In this document: piece by piece, positions 1-11,915 of the stretch | Layout of the letters: every line of letters begins with the position of its first letter | Position numbering within the stretch: the first letter of the stretch is position 1 | Assembly (NCBI GenBank): GCA_039881145.1 | Contig: JAYKKI010000013.1 | Location: 41,993,501 to 42,057,500, forward strand | Source of the DNA: Druceiella hillmani | Lineage: Eukaryota; Arthropoda; Insecta; Lepidoptera; Hepialidae | Length of the DNA stretch: 64,000 nt | Reading direction: 5' to 3' | The notes under the pieces: model-generated | Databases searched by the model: none | What the model was told of the DNA's origin: nothing | The model's input: the letters and a program-made list of their open reading frames with translations, nothing else | Position numbers and translations under genes: made by a program

Positions 1-215
1 CTAAAACACAAGCGTAACACTCATTTCTGGTATTAATAAACTCTTAAAAATTAATGCTTTTTTTTCGAATTTCAAAAGTGGGTAGCGACCCTTAAACATA
101 AATTTAAAAAAAAATAAAAAATCCTGGTATGTTTTCTAGTGGAATAGATAAAATTAAGGGGTTGAGACTGAAGAAAATGTAAAAAAAATTGTTTTCGGTC
201 TTTTATGAATCACCC

Positions 216-227
216 TTATATATATAT

Positions 228-310
<83 letters not shown>

Positions 311-311
311 T
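216..311. repeat. (AT)n microsatellite
   Basis: Nearly pure alternating AT with a few interruptions. Open frames rich in Tyr/Ile across it are artefacts of the repeat. Confidence 0.95.
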
Positions 312-344
312 ATTGATACGTACAAAATGTTGTACTTCTTCTAC

Positions 345-662
345 ATTAAAGTGTTTACGTTGATATTGTCACTGTCAAACACATAATAGCCTGTGGTCAA
401 ATAGTCGCATAGAGTAGAGATTGTCGCCAAAAAATTTAAAATGTCAGATTGACAGAATGAGTTTCGAGTTGTGAATTTTGTGTGATTTCAAATATTTCTT
501 CTTTTTTAGACACGCTTTCAGCTGACGTAATAGAATAAAATTCAAAAAAATCATATGTAATGATTATAGAGGTATACTCTTAGACAAAAGAACCTCAATA
601 ACGTTGAGAGTTAAACATTTATTGAATTACGGTCAAATTTCGACCACTTGGCGACCATTAGT
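345..662 (-). repeat. Dispersed repeat family A, copy 1 (reverse)
   Basis: The reverse complement of 350-480 and 590-660 matches 29815-29985, and part matches 51462-51590. Shared landmarks are GACAATCTCTACTCT, GACCACAG and a block around CCAAGTGGTCGAAAT. About 110 bp between the two blocks of this copy is not shared and may be an insertion. No protein is recognisable. Confidence 0.75.
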
Positions 663-1406
663 TGCAATTAATTCGTCAAATAATTAATTAGAAGAACGAT
701 TAAGAAAAATTTTAACGCTCTAAAAGAAAAAGGCTTAAGTTTTTTCTTTTTTTCAACTTTTCATTAGTTTTTTTCATTAATATTATTTATGTATACCTTA
801 CTTAATTCATAAAATATTTATATAAAAATAATTTATGTATAATCATTACGCATGATGTCTATGTTTTTTTTAATACATTTGTTTTAAATTAACCTATTAT
901 TAACATTATTAATCTTAATATAATTATCAATATTAATCTTAAAAATACGATTTACAATATCAGCTGCTTTATGTGCCTTATTAGACAGAAATTATGCGGG
1001 TATGTATACATAAACGATGTTTCTATTGTCCATTATTACCTATTGTATATATACACCATTACGCAAATGGTATAGCAGAGTATACGCTTTGCTCCAAACT
1101 TTCTCAGTGCTCTATTTCAAAAACTATTGGTCCTACGTGAATTTTGTATAAGGCCTTTTTTGTATAAATTTAGGTCACGAACAAATTTGACAATGATCAA
1201 AATTAACGTAATACCAATATTTTACGAGATATTTGAGAAAAACTGATTTTCGTAACCTTTGACCACTTGTAACGTTTTGGCTCACTATTTATAACGCCGA
1301 AATAAAAAGAATTTCAAAGGAAAATCTTCAGTTGGAATTTTTCAAAGGTTAATAAGTGTACAAGAGACTGGACTATTAGTTATACTATATATTGCAAGCG
1401 CGCCAC

Positions 1407-1412
<6 letters not shown>
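663..1412. other. AT-rich intergenic DNA, nothing recognised
   Basis: Low-complexity AT-rich sequence with no convincing coding stretch, RNA gene or repeat boundary. Confidence 0.5.

Positions 1413-1476
<64 letters not shown>
1413..1476. repeat. (AT)n microsatellite
   Basis: Uninterrupted AT dinucleotide run except for one AC step. Confidence 0.95.
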
Positions 1477-1478
<2 letters not shown>

Positions 1479-1540
1479 CGCTGAATTTGTCAGTGTTTTT
1501 TAGTATATTGCGAGTATTTTCTCACCAAGTGGAAATATTA

Positions 1541-1610
1541 CAAAAAAATTGAAGATTCGAAATCAAAAATCTGTTAACAATTTTTTATTTCGAATCTTCA
1601 ATTTTTTTAC
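1541..1610. repeat. Near-perfect hairpin (inverted repeat)
   Basis: Arms reading AAAATTGAAGATTCGAAAT and its complement ATTTCGAATCTTCAATTTT flank a loop of about 22 bases. It is probably the residue of a short foldback element; no host function is implied. Confidence 0.8.
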
Positions 1611-2130
1611 AATTTTTGTCCTTTAAAATACCTAATCTCACTAATATTATGAAAGGGGACGTTTTGTTTGTTTGTTTTTTTACGGATTCACGTAAAAACT
1701 GTTATATGATAGCTTATAGTTTTCAGATTATCCTGGGATATATAATATGTATATATAAATTTTTGAGTTACAGCTAATAATATCAACATGATAGGTAAAA
1801 AAGTGTCTGATCTGGGTGCTTTCATAACAAACGCTGGAAAAACTAATACAGATACGCTATGTATGGGGGAATTGCAGGTCTTAATATAAATATCAATTTT
1901 TTTGGGTAAGCCACAGTAATTGTTTCAAATACGAGTAAGTTAATATAACTAGTAATTGTTTTAAATACGACACGTTTAGGTCGAGTTGTAAATAAATATT
2001 ATAGATATTTTAAGTGTATCTTGTAGATAAAATATTTTCTTGTATCCTTTATTATTTGGATCAGTAGTTTTAGAGGAATTAAAAAGTTATTGAAAGTAAA
2101 TTAAAAAATAGAAATTCGCATTTTGATAAC

Positions 2131-2247
2131 GTTCGATGTGATTAACGTTCATAGAGTTCGATGTGATTAACGTTCATAGAGTTCGATGTGATTAACGTTC
2201 ACAGAGTTCGATGTGATTAACGTTCACAGAGTTCGATGTGATTAACC
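2131..2247. repeat. 25-bp tandem repeat, about 5 copies
   Basis: The unit begins GTTCGATGTGATTAACGTTC and starts at 2131, 2156, 2181, 2206 and 2231, an exact 25-bp period. Differences are limited to an ATAG/ACAG change and a diverged last copy, so the array looks recent. Confidence 0.95.
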
Positions 2248-2731
2248 TTTATCAAATAACTTAATACAATATAATTTTTATGAATAGTTTAGTACAGTTA
2301 GAATTTTTATTTTGATTAATTTATGCAATACTTGGCATTGCTACTGCACATCAAAGAATGAGGTTAAAAGTATTATAAGACGTGCTGACCTTTTTGACTT
2401 CGTCCAGGTAAAAGAGGATCACGACTGCATTAGGTTTAATCGCTTTTTTATATAATTACTAGTTTTTTCCGCAGCTTCACCCTCATAAAATTAGGAAAAG
2501 TTAATTTTTTTCCAAATGTAATAGATGTAAATTTTAAGCAATTCAGTTATATAGTTACGAGGCAAGTAATATTTTGAAAATAATTTGACAGACTTGACTT
2601 AAAACATTTTGTGTTGCAAAGCAGTGCACAGTGTAAGTTATACAATGGTAATCTGCACTAAAATACTGGGCAAGAATTAACGCCCCAATTTAGTATATCA
2701 AATGAAATATATTCCACTACTTTTAAATATT

Positions 2732-3911
2732 TACAATTAAATGAAACTACGTGATGTAGTATTATATCTACTTTCTTTAATTTCTTTACCACGACATAGG
2801 TTTCGTTGTATTTCAACATCTTCAGGTGGGATATTAGCAAAGATCGTCACAATTAAAGAAACTTCGTGATGTGTATTATATCTATTTTCTTTAATTTCTT
2901 TACCATGACATAGGTTTCGTTGTATTTCAACATCTTCAGGTGGGATATTAGCAAAGATCGTCACAATTAAAGAAACTTCGTGATGTAGTATTATATCTAC
3001 TTTCTTTAATTTCTTTACCACGACATAGGTTTCGTTGTATTTCAACATCTTCATGTGGGATATTAGCAAAGATCGTCACAATTAAAGAAACTTCGTGATG
3101 TAGTATTATATGTACTTTCTTTAATTTCTTTACCACGACATAGGTTTCGTTGTATTTCAACATCTTTAGGTGGGATATTAGCAAAGATCGTCACAATTAA
3201 AGAAACTTCGTGATGTAGTATTATACCTACTTTCTTTAATTTCTTTACCACGTCATAGGTTTCGTTGTATTTCAACATCTTCAGGTGGGATATTAGCAAA
3301 GATCGTCACAATTAAAGAAACTTCGTGATGTAGTATTATATCTACTTTCTTTAATTTCTTTACCGCGACATAGGTTTCGTTGTATTTCAACATCTTCAGA
3401 TGGGATATTAGCAAAGATCGTCACAATTAAAGAAACTTCGTGATGTAGTATTATATCTACTTTCTTTAATTTCTTTACCACGACATAGGTTTCGTTGTAT
3501 TTCAACATCTTCAGGTGGGATATTAGCAAAGATCGTCACAATTAAAAAAACTTCGTGATGTGTATTATATCTATTTTCTTTAATTTCTTTACCACGACAT
3601 AGGTTTCGTTGTATTTCAACATCTTCAGGTGGGATATTAGCAAAGATCGTCACAATTAAAGAAACTTCGTGATGTGTATTATATCTATTTTCTTTAATTT
3701 CTTTACCACGACATAGGTTTCGTTGTATTACAACATCTTCAAGTGGGCTATTAACAAAGGTCTTTCCTAATTGCAAGAATTGCTAATTGAAGAATTAACA
3801 AAGATTTTTGCTGATAGCCCACCTTAAGATGTGGAAGACAACGAAACCTAGGTCGTGCTAAAGAACTTAAAGAAAGAAGAGATCTACATCACGTAGTTTT
3901 ATTTAATTGTG
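2732..3911. mobile_element. Foldback element with tandemly amplified left arm
   Basis: The left end (ACAATTAAATGAAACTACG from 2732) is the inverted complement of the right end (CGTAGTTTTATTTAATTGTG ending at 3911). Right-arm landmarks such as CAACGAAACCTAGG near 3840 mirror the left arm. Instead of one left arm there are about nine tandem copies with a 115-bp period (113 in two-base-deleted variants), spanning roughly 2732-3765. Single-arm or two-arm copies of the same family occur at 26930, 30050, 52851 and 57462. No transposase is present, so it is non-autonomous. Reverse-strand open frames of 60-122 codons across it are repeat read-through. Confidence 0.85.
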
Positions 3912-4429
3912 TTATGTAATTCCTTAAGAATTACTGCAATATTAAAGCCAAATACATTCAATAAATGGTTAACTATTAAACCTCTTGGCGTTCGTGAATA
4001 CTTTCAAAATCGACTGATCTATTTTTAATTTGGCAACTATATCTTTTGCGGCATCATACGGGATTACTTCCGTAATAATAAGTAACAAAAAATAAATCTC
4101 ATTTTGAACGTTGGTATATCTGAAACTCGGAATCGTAGGCAGTAAATAATATAGGGGGTAACACGGAAAGTATATACCAGGACGGCTGAACAGTTCTGAG
4201 TTTACGGTATTTATAGTCGCGCTAAATGCTCCACCGATAGGTCACTATTTGAGCGACGTATGATTAGCATTTAAAGAAAGTTTGATGTCATTAGGGCCGT
4301 GGCGCTTCATATAAATGAATTGACAATATCATAAAATCTGAACCATTGTCGAATTTATGAAAACTGGAGCATCGTGTAGTTATTAAGTTTGTTATATAAA
4401 AAAATGAAAACAGCGAAATAAATTTTTGA
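3912..4429. other. Intergenic DNA, nothing recognised
   Basis: No coding similarity or repeat structure was noticed. Confidence 0.4.
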
Positions 4430-5145
4430 AAAAATGTCCGAAGTTTACGGGGAATTTGCACCATCATCTGTTACGGTCAAATGTTGGGCACGTTTATTCC
4501 AGCAGGGTTGGGATTTTCTGGAACTCATCCCCCACTTGGACCCTCCAAACACGGCAGTCAGTGAAAAAAATATCGCCAAAGTTAAGAAACTGGTATTGGA
4601 GACCTCAGGATAAAAATGTGGCAGACAGAAGAGGAGTTGGCCATCAGTAAAGAATGAACGGAAATATTTTACAGAACCATTTGCACATGAGAAAAGTTGA
4701 TGTGCGTTGGGTGCAAAAAATGCTCATGCTGTTCGATAAACAGCCAGACATCGCAACATTTTTGGACTTGCCACCGTAGATGAAAGTTGGATTGGACAAT
4801 ATGATCCGAAATCAAAACCGAGTCGACACAAAAAGGAGAAAAGCTTTTGAAACAGTTTAAAGTCGAAAAGTTGGCTTCCAAACTCATGGAAATGGTGACC
4901 ATGAGTTGGATGGGATTTCGAAGAGATATTGCTCATCACCTATCTTCCAAAAAGACTACGATAGTCGCCAAGTATTATGCTGAATTTTTAGTGCCAAGTG
5001 CGTCAAGCTGTTTTGGTGAAAAGGCAAGTCTTGGGAGACACTGGCTTCCAAGAATACCCGACAGTATATTTGGCTCCCAGTGATTACTTCCATTTCAGTC
5101 ATTTAAAAAAGTATTTACGCGGATGAATATTTGAAGATGAAGATT
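4430..5145 (+). pseudogene. Degenerate mariner transposase, + strand
   Basis: Pieces in several frames match the mariner (IS630/Tc1) transposase order. A VRWVQKML-like segment lies near 4698-4720. A middle part near 4850-4990 includes KVEKLASKLMEMV and YYAEFL-like runs. From about 5070 comes LAPSDYFHFSHLKKYLRG, the classic DD34D-domain tail around the third catalytic Asp, followed after a stop by IFEDED. Multiple stops and frameshifts show it is dead. Intact mariner transposases are about 340-350 residues; this remnant covers roughly the last two thirds. No terminal inverted repeats were identified. Confidence 0.8.
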
Positions 5146-5354
5146 AATGGGAGGGGGGGGGGAGAGTGAAACAAAATTTTAAGGACATAGACATGAACTA
5201 TTTTTTCAGTCGGTTACAAGTCCTTTAAAATTGTGTGAAAAATGTATTGAACTTGAAAAATAATTTTTCTTAGAAAATTTTCTTGACTTTTAATACCATA
5301 GACTCAGAATATTTAAGTCACCCCTCGTAGAATAAAAAAAAAGAAACCAGCTAG

Positions 5355-5960
5355 CAGGTTAATAATTTACTTATTGTTTTTCAAAATATTCTCCGTGGCA
5401 TTATATGCATCGTTTCATTCGATGGAACCGCTGTGAGAAACAGTCGGCCCACCCTTCCTTAGACGTCTCTTCCGTGGACTTTTTGAAGCAGCTACAATAT
5501 CTTTGAGGTCCGGGTGTCATAGTCCTCACAGTCTATTTTTTGTCCTTGGGAATAAATAAAAATCGCACGGTACGAAGTCGGGGCCATATAGTGGAAAACC
5601 CATAATTTTTATACCTAAACGTAGTCAAATATTCAGTCGTTCGTCTGGTTAAGTATGTAGAAGCGTTGTTGCGATGAAAGAGGATTCTACTGTGAGGGTA
5701 TTGTTCTCGATTTTTTTTCAAAACAGCATACAAACAATTGCTGGTACATCAGTCTGCAGTAACTATTATTTTTTTCCAAAACAATCGTTGCATAATAACT
5801 CTTCCGTCCGAAGAATGAGGCGAACAATATTTTCCTATATTTTTCCTTTTGCAGACACCCTTTGCAGACACTTTCACTTTTCATAAAATTTATACATTTA
5901 AGGGCGCACAGCATTTGTTTTAAACTATTTATAAATATCAATATTATTTTCCACTATTTG
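5355..5960 (-). pseudogene. Degenerate mariner transposase, - strand
   Basis: Reading the reverse strand, 5687-5870 resembles the mariner core (KILFASFFGRKSYY, then VLEKN and a YQQL-like stretch). Next, 5590-5690 gives SRILFHRNNASTYLTRRTTEYLT, equivalent to the family's LFHxDNAxxHTAxxT block with the catalytic Asp position changed to Asn. The C-terminal tail continues to about 5360, ending RIF-stop-KTIS-like. At least two frameshifts and several stops are present. It lies about 200 bp from the + strand mariner relic in opposite orientation and is a different copy, since motif wording differs. Confidence 0.75.
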
Positions 5961-6589
5961 AAAATTTTGCTAAGTATGCCTGTCATACGTCTAAGAACAA
6001 ATATTGTGAACCTCTCAAAAGCTACGAGATCTCGAATTATCATTATGGTTTTTCTATAAAGTTCAAGTAAACTTCTAGTAATGTTTTTTCATAATTTTAA
6101 ATTTAGCGCTATCGGATGTGGATATTTTCAGCTATTTTCGGCTGTGCATATTTTCAGCAATATCTTTAGAAATATTTTCAGCAAAATATTTAGAAATATT
6201 GTATAAATCATAAAAAACACGGTCTATTATAAATATACCATTAAGCGACAACGATATTTGTACAATATCTGTTAGGAACTCGTAAAAACTATAGCGTCGC
6301 TTTGAGCAACAAGCACTTATTTTAGGGTTAGTAATATGAACGATGTAGAACATTTGTAGTACAAATTGTCAAAGGTTTGTAGAATGGGTAAATGAATAGC
6401 ATTTATCTGACTTCTAGTTGAAGACCGTGGTGTGTTGAGTTGATAATAAAGTCTACGGCCTTTGACGATGCGGCGCACTGCGGGGACCCGGGTTCGATTT
6501 CCGGCCGTTCGTCTACATTGATTTGTTTTAACCACATTTTCTTAGGCGCATCTCTTTGGATTTTCCCCTGATCAGACCGAGTTTTCACT

Positions 6590-7330
6590 GGTGAGGAAGT
6601 CTGAATTCATTCTTGGAATACAAGTGTCCAATCCATCTTAGAAGACTTTGTTGAATTTAATACTAGACGGTCGGTTGATTCTGATTGAGAGATCGGATTG
6701 TGTCATCGAGAATTGCGGATTGAGACTCTCGGTATCTGATGGAGATATTGCATTTGTAGGAGTCTATTGATATCCGCTTTGGACAGGGCCCATTTTTTTG
6801 AACCATAAAGAAGGACCGGTAAGATTCTAAACATTCATGAACATTCTGAAGCTGAAGTGGTTATGTTATTTTTATTCCATGCATACAATTTGAGCGAGGC
6901 GAACGCCGTAAATGCCTGTCCAATTCGGTATGGATATCGGCTTAGGAGGTGATTTGCTTCTACTGGACTGACTTTCCAAGGTATTTGAAGACCAGCACTT
7001 TTTCAAGCCAGATACTATCGATGGGCACCTCCCTTCGACAGTATCTGGCTGGTGAACGGATGAGGAACATAGACGGTTGATAGCGATTCATCTATCGTGA
7101 GCATCGTCTTCTTACATCGAGTATGCTAAGTGAAGTGTTAATATAGCAAGAACTGTTGGAGGAGTTGACCATAAAAATAGGGGTTCACCGAGGGGATGTG
7201 GCTTCGTCGCTACTTTTCAATGTTATTGTAGACGCTATTAAGCGAAAAGTTTATAAGAACAGGCGCAGAGTCCAATTTAGTGACCGATATAATTTGCTTG
7301 ACGAACATGAGGACGTTCGTCAATGATAGC
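6590..7330. pseudogene. LINE reverse-transcriptase fragments, rearranged
   Basis: On the - strand, about 6590-6830 reads RILPVLLYGSKKWALSKADIN and a following tail typical of the C-terminal end of non-LTR reverse transcriptases. On the + strand, about 7160-7270 reads GVHRGDVASSLLFNVIVDAI, resembling the RT block RG-x-RQGDxLSPxLF. The two orientations imply inversion or two insertions. Stops and lost active-site residues make both inactive. Clade cannot be assigned. Confidence 0.5.
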
Positions 7331-7799
7331 GCCGTATTTTTCATAACAACGTTGGAGCCACCAACATCCTAAGTAACTTCTCTAGTATGTTGGCTTCAGA
7401 CGTTCTGAAAATCAATGCTGATTAGACAGAGAGATGGGTATTTTTTTATCACAAATAGAATTTTCTTTAATATAGGTTGTTTCGCTCTTCTAATATTAGA
7501 CATTACATGTAGCATTAACAGATAATGCTCTCCGGTTAATTTCCCGTTTTAATTTTTGGCTGTGCTACTAGTATTGGTTGGTCATGAGATCTTAATGTGG
7601 TATATTATTATAGCCAAAATGATAAGATGAATGTCTTTTTCAAAGTTTATTCTAACTTAAGTGGAAAATTTCGAAAGCTTTTGTTCATGTGGCAAATCCA
7701 AAACATTGGTTATGACTCTATTTGAATATTCTGCCTTCGAAAAAAAATAATTAAGACGGAGTTACAGTGCAAGTTCTTATTTCATTTGGTCTGTTTTTA

Positions 7800-8300
7800 T
7801 TTCTTTTGGTCTCATTGGAGTCTCAGTCAACCTGACGTATGCTATCAAGATCTTTCAGAACAATTGTTAAACATGCTTCAACGCCTTCAACATTTATGTT
7901 TTATTTACATTTTCAGCCTCAGATTTGTTCATATCTCTGAGTTCAAGATGTGGGTTAGAGATTCGTGAGCGGCCTAATTTTCACGTTCTTTCACTGCTTT
8001 GTGATAGATATATTACAAAATCCTCGCAGTCCCTCTAATTTTGTTACAAAATTCATAGCCCTTTCCAGGTATTGCCTGGATCTACGTTATAAAAACTATT
8101 ACGCTCCTTATCCCCAAACATACTATCTCTACCAACGAGCTGTCAGTTACTATTCATGCTGCAAAGTTATTGAACAACTCAATATCGACATCAGGCTTCC
8201 ACCGTTCAATAAATTTCCCTTGATATCCCTCTCTCTTAATCTTGCTTCTTTCGTTTCCTACCGCTTAGTCCTGATCCGAAATCCCTCCCGACTTACAAAT
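7800..8300 (+). pseudogene. CR1/Jockey-like LINE, 3' end of ORF2 (dead)
   Basis: A stretch reading NMLQRLQHLCFIYIFSLR resembles the RLQNxCxRFIFGLR motif downstream of the RT domain in CR1/Jockey-type LINEs. Further on, frames near 8130-8215 resemble the KLWNxLPxDIRxxxSxxxFK motif that ends such ORFs. A similar tail recurs at 59173-59370. Several frame changes are needed, so this is a fossil. Confidence 0.55.
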
Positions 8301-8699
8301 TAGATAATGTTTTTTTTAATTATCACGTTTTGCTATCTATTAATTTATAAACATGCTTACAAACGAGTTATTCCTGTAGCAATAAGTTCACTACATGATT
8401 ATTCACCAAGGTAGTAAATAAACGTGGCAAGTGTCCTTCTTAAAATGTTTGTCCGATTGTGTGTTCATTACATTGACGGTTGCAAAAACGTTATATCGAG
8501 TTACTTAGTGCCAACACATTATACATTTATGATGGACAAAAAATCGTATAATCAGACTTGGTTTAGCATTCGTTGTAATAACAATCCGGTAGTTGACTCA
8601 TTCTAAATTTTGATATTTTTCGTACAATATTGTGAAATATAAGTTAATTAAAGCCAGTCTTGAAAAAATTCAAAAATTGATTGAAAAATAAGCCAGTTG

Positions 8700-8965
8700 T
8701 TGGCTTCTAAATTTGAGGATACGGATAGACTGGACTTACATCTTTTTCTAGAGGCGCCATCACACTTGGATTTCCATTTTTTGTATCCAGTCATTCCCTG
8801 TCAATATTTTTAGGTCTTGAATCTGTCTGGATGAGGTGCTTCCCACACTGTGCTTCGAGGTTCGTGGTCTCTACTTAAAAACTAGTCATCCCCATCGGTT
8901 ATGTAGGGTCTTAGGCAAATATGACTTGCCCATTTCAACTTCAGTGTGCCGATGTTAACTACTTT
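8700..8965 (-). pseudogene. LINE ORF2 C-terminal fragment, - strand
   Basis: The reverse strand reads LKLKWASHICLRP followed by a Trp/Arg-rich segment, resembling the KLKWxGHxxR ... GRPxxRWxDD tail of endonuclease/reverse-transcriptase LINEs. It is short and degenerate. Alternative: unrelated chance similarity. Confidence 0.4.
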
Positions 8966-9559
8966 GTTGTCAGCTACTTTGGTTCTCTGTTGGACTTTTT
9001 TATTTCGGACTTTATCGTTCAGAGACATTCCTAGCATATCACTTATCTATACATGTATCAGAACCAAATATTTATCCAAAAAACTTTGTAAACACGCAAA
9101 AATATTCATGAAATTGCTACTCAACATGAAATAGCAGAAAACTAGTTATTATTAGATTATTAGATTAACTAAAACTTCCCAATATTTTGCACGCAACAGC
9201 TTGCTATGCTATAATAAGGTTTGAGATACGAGAAAAAAGTTGAATCACAATAATTTTGATGAATTTTATAAATCCTTGATTAAAGTTATGAAATCCTTGA
9301 ACAAATGAATTATTTGGTATACTTGGCCTTTGGAGTGTTCTTTACAATTTATAGATGATTTAGATTGTAAATTTTGTTTTTGAAGCAAAACTTCTTTAGG
9401 CGCAACTTGTGAATTACCTAGATTTTTTCGGACGGAAGTAACGGTCAGTAAATTCTATAGTTTACTTACGCAGTTTTCTGTATTTGGAAGTATCGACTGA
9501 CTATAGAATTTCGTGGGTATATGTGTCATAAACACATATATACTTGAATTTATTTATAT

Positions 9560-10160
9560 TCTATTTTTATCAAATTTAATACTAATAATTGTATTGGTTG
9601 AAAGTATATACTATCCAGGTGGTCCCTTATAAAAATGGTGATGGTCTCATGATGAAATTCCGAAATGAATTCCGAAATGGAACTCCTTAACGGATGGTAG
9701 TAAATCAACTTTGATTCAAGATATTTGCTGCTGATAGCTGTTACTTTGCAAAATAAATTCACCATCGACCAAGTTAGGGTCTGATGAAGAGTTTGAGATG
9801 GAATGGAATTCCTTAACGGATGGTATTAAATTAACCGTGATTCAAGATATTTGCTACGGGTAATTATTACTTTAAAAAATAATTATACCATCGAGCAGGT
9901 CAGGGTCTGACGATGAGTTCTGGAGATGAACAATGTAACTCCTTAACGGATAGTCGTAAATCAACCGGGGTTCAAGATGTTGGTTACTGGTCGTTGTTAC
10001 TTTGCAAAATAACTACGCTATCGACCAGATCTGGGTCTGATTATAAGTTCTGGACATGAAGAATATAATTCCTTAACAGATTAGAGTAAATTAACCGTGG
10101 TTCAAGATATCTGCTATTGGTAGTTGTTACTTTACAAAATAACTACCACATAATACCTGC
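9560..10160. repeat. 128-bp minisatellite, about 4 copies (family M128, array 1)
   Basis: The landmark TCCTTAACGGATGG recurs at 9684, 9810, 9940 and 10070 (periods 126, 130, 130). Other shared blocks are CAAGATATTTGCTAC and ACTTTGCAAAATAA. The same unit forms a second array at 55560-56050, 45 kb away. The family is dispersed, probably as part of a mobile element. Confidence 0.9.
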
Positions 10161-11780
10161 CACAACCGTCAAAGAAGTTTTACTTTAACCGCGCATAGAA
10201 GTTACTCGGGTTAATTAATTTCTTTGCTTGGTCATTCTAGGTCAATATTTTGGCAATATCGTTAAGGTTATTGAGTAATAAGTAATTTGCCAAGATGTCG
10301 CGGTCTGAAAAGTTATGCTAAATTCGTCATGCTTGCGAGAACTATAAAGCTAAATGTCTCGTGAACCGTTGAAACTGATACAAAAGTATTACGAATAGTT
10401 TTTATAGAACTTTAAATCATCTATAATTTTCTTTATGGAAATTGTAGTGTTTGTAATCTATATTCTAGTACCTACTTAGATATAATATTGTTTCAAGTAC
10501 ACGGGTAGGGGGGGAGTCAGACCCGTGAGGGCCACGGGCGAGAGCGGACGTTTACCTGCACACTGGTGTAGTAATGAGCCAATCAAACACTACAGAATTA
10601 ATTTCCTATTACGTACTATTTACGAGTTATAATGCGTTAAAATTTACAGTTTTGTATCGTTTTTGTTATATCGTTAACTCTTTATCATATATTTAAATGT
10701 TCAATGTAAATCTCTTAGAACACTGATTTTTTTTCACATACGCCAATTTTTAAAATTAATAACTATTGAAAATTTAGTACTCTTAAGATTTATTATTATA
10801 ATTTTCAAGTCCGATAAATATCCGCAATTATTAACGGAACGTTTTTGATGTAGATTGAAAAATAGTTCTTAGTACGTTGCTAAGTAGTACGTTGCTATTT
10901 GAAATGGGGAAAAATGTGGCGAAAACAAGTATCTGATTTCTTACAGCAAATTTGCAAAAATATTATAACCTTTTGCATTCTTTTTTAGCTTAGCAAAATA
11001 ATAATTAAACTAAACCATCAAATATAAAATTTATTATCGCCGGTATAAACGCCGGTATAAACAACGGTTTAAGAGAAATTGGCGCATAAACGGTGCACCG
11101 ATTGCCAGACAACGCCTGCAAAAGGTGCAAAACGGCCCACGAATGGAGCAAAAACCAGGATTAAACCTTTATATATACGTAGTTATAAACAGTTGAATAT
11201 AAAATCTCGTATACGCAGATACGATTGCGCTGAAAAAAGGAAATTCGCTACGATCTCGAATTTCCGTATGCCGCCTTTTCTTTATATCTATTTTTATATT
11301 CATGACATATATTGACGAGCGTAACTAATTTTTAGTGTACTATTGATTGAAAGCCGGTATTTCAAATTTGTTTAAAATTTAGATTGGAAAATAAACAGGA
11401 AGAAGGGAACTTGGAGGGGAGAGAGGGACTTTGGAGGCTTTACTGAATATTAACGACTAAATTAAACAAAATATTGTTTGACATAATTTAATTTATTGCA
11501 TTTCTACTTGCGTATTCAAGATCCTATTTAACGGGACTCATAACAAAGATATTTTATTGAGATGTACCCCATCATTTTTTCGCGTAATTTCATTGTACAC
11601 CCAATTTTAAATTAATTAAAAAAATATATCTGCAAAATGTAATACAATATAATTTTTTTTTAAAATGATCACCTAAACCTGCGACATATTGACGTACATG
11701 CGAATTTCTAACGTTTTATAGTTGCTACTGAATATTAAAAATTAAATAAATTGTTAATACAAATGTTTAATTAATTCCAG
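10161..11780. other. Sequence upstream of the first visible LAMP exon
   Basis: No signal-peptide exon was recognised. 11165-11310 shares a diverged block (ATACGCAG-TACGATTGCGC, then GGAAATT-C-GCGATCTCG) with 12335-12560, so both belong to a dispersed repeat. A short motif resembling GTCAAAGAAGTTTTACTT lies at 10188 and has relatives near 28360, 29540, 54070 and 57615. Confidence 0.5.
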
Positions 11781-11915
11781 GCTACAAGTGGGACCCTTCG
11801 CTCGCTGACTGCTGGGATCTACCGCGTGGTTGGTGGAAACGATGCCACCTGCATCTTATTGAAAAGCGATGCCCTGGTTGCTATAGAGTATACTAACAAA
11901 CTTGGTGAGAGAACG
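11781..11915 (+). CDS. Lamp1: LAMP family protein, first visible exon (luminal domain)
   Basis: 45 codons in phase 0 between a strong acceptor (TTAATTCCAG) and a perfect donor (GTAAGT). The peptide includes AGIYRVVGGNDATCILLKSD, matching the start of the LAMP luminal beta-prism domain, with the first disulfide cysteine at codon 24, then VAIEYTN typical of the following strand. LAMPs are type I glycoproteins of the lysosomal limiting membrane. This exon must be preceded by a signal-peptide exon, which was not found. The symbol is by family resemblance only; a LAMP2/CD63-like or divergent paralogue is possible. The next exon joins in the same phase 7.7 kb downstream. Confidence 0.85.

Noticed and set aside
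2658..3776. Series of overlapping reverse frames of 60-122 codons beginning MLISHLKMLKYNETY
   Set aside because: Each begins at the same point of the 115-bp repeat unit; they are copies of one repeat, not a gene family.
6470..6520. tRNA-like B box (GGGTTCGATTTCC) suggesting a tRNA or SINE
   Set aside because: No A box at the right distance and no cloverleaf could be folded by eye.
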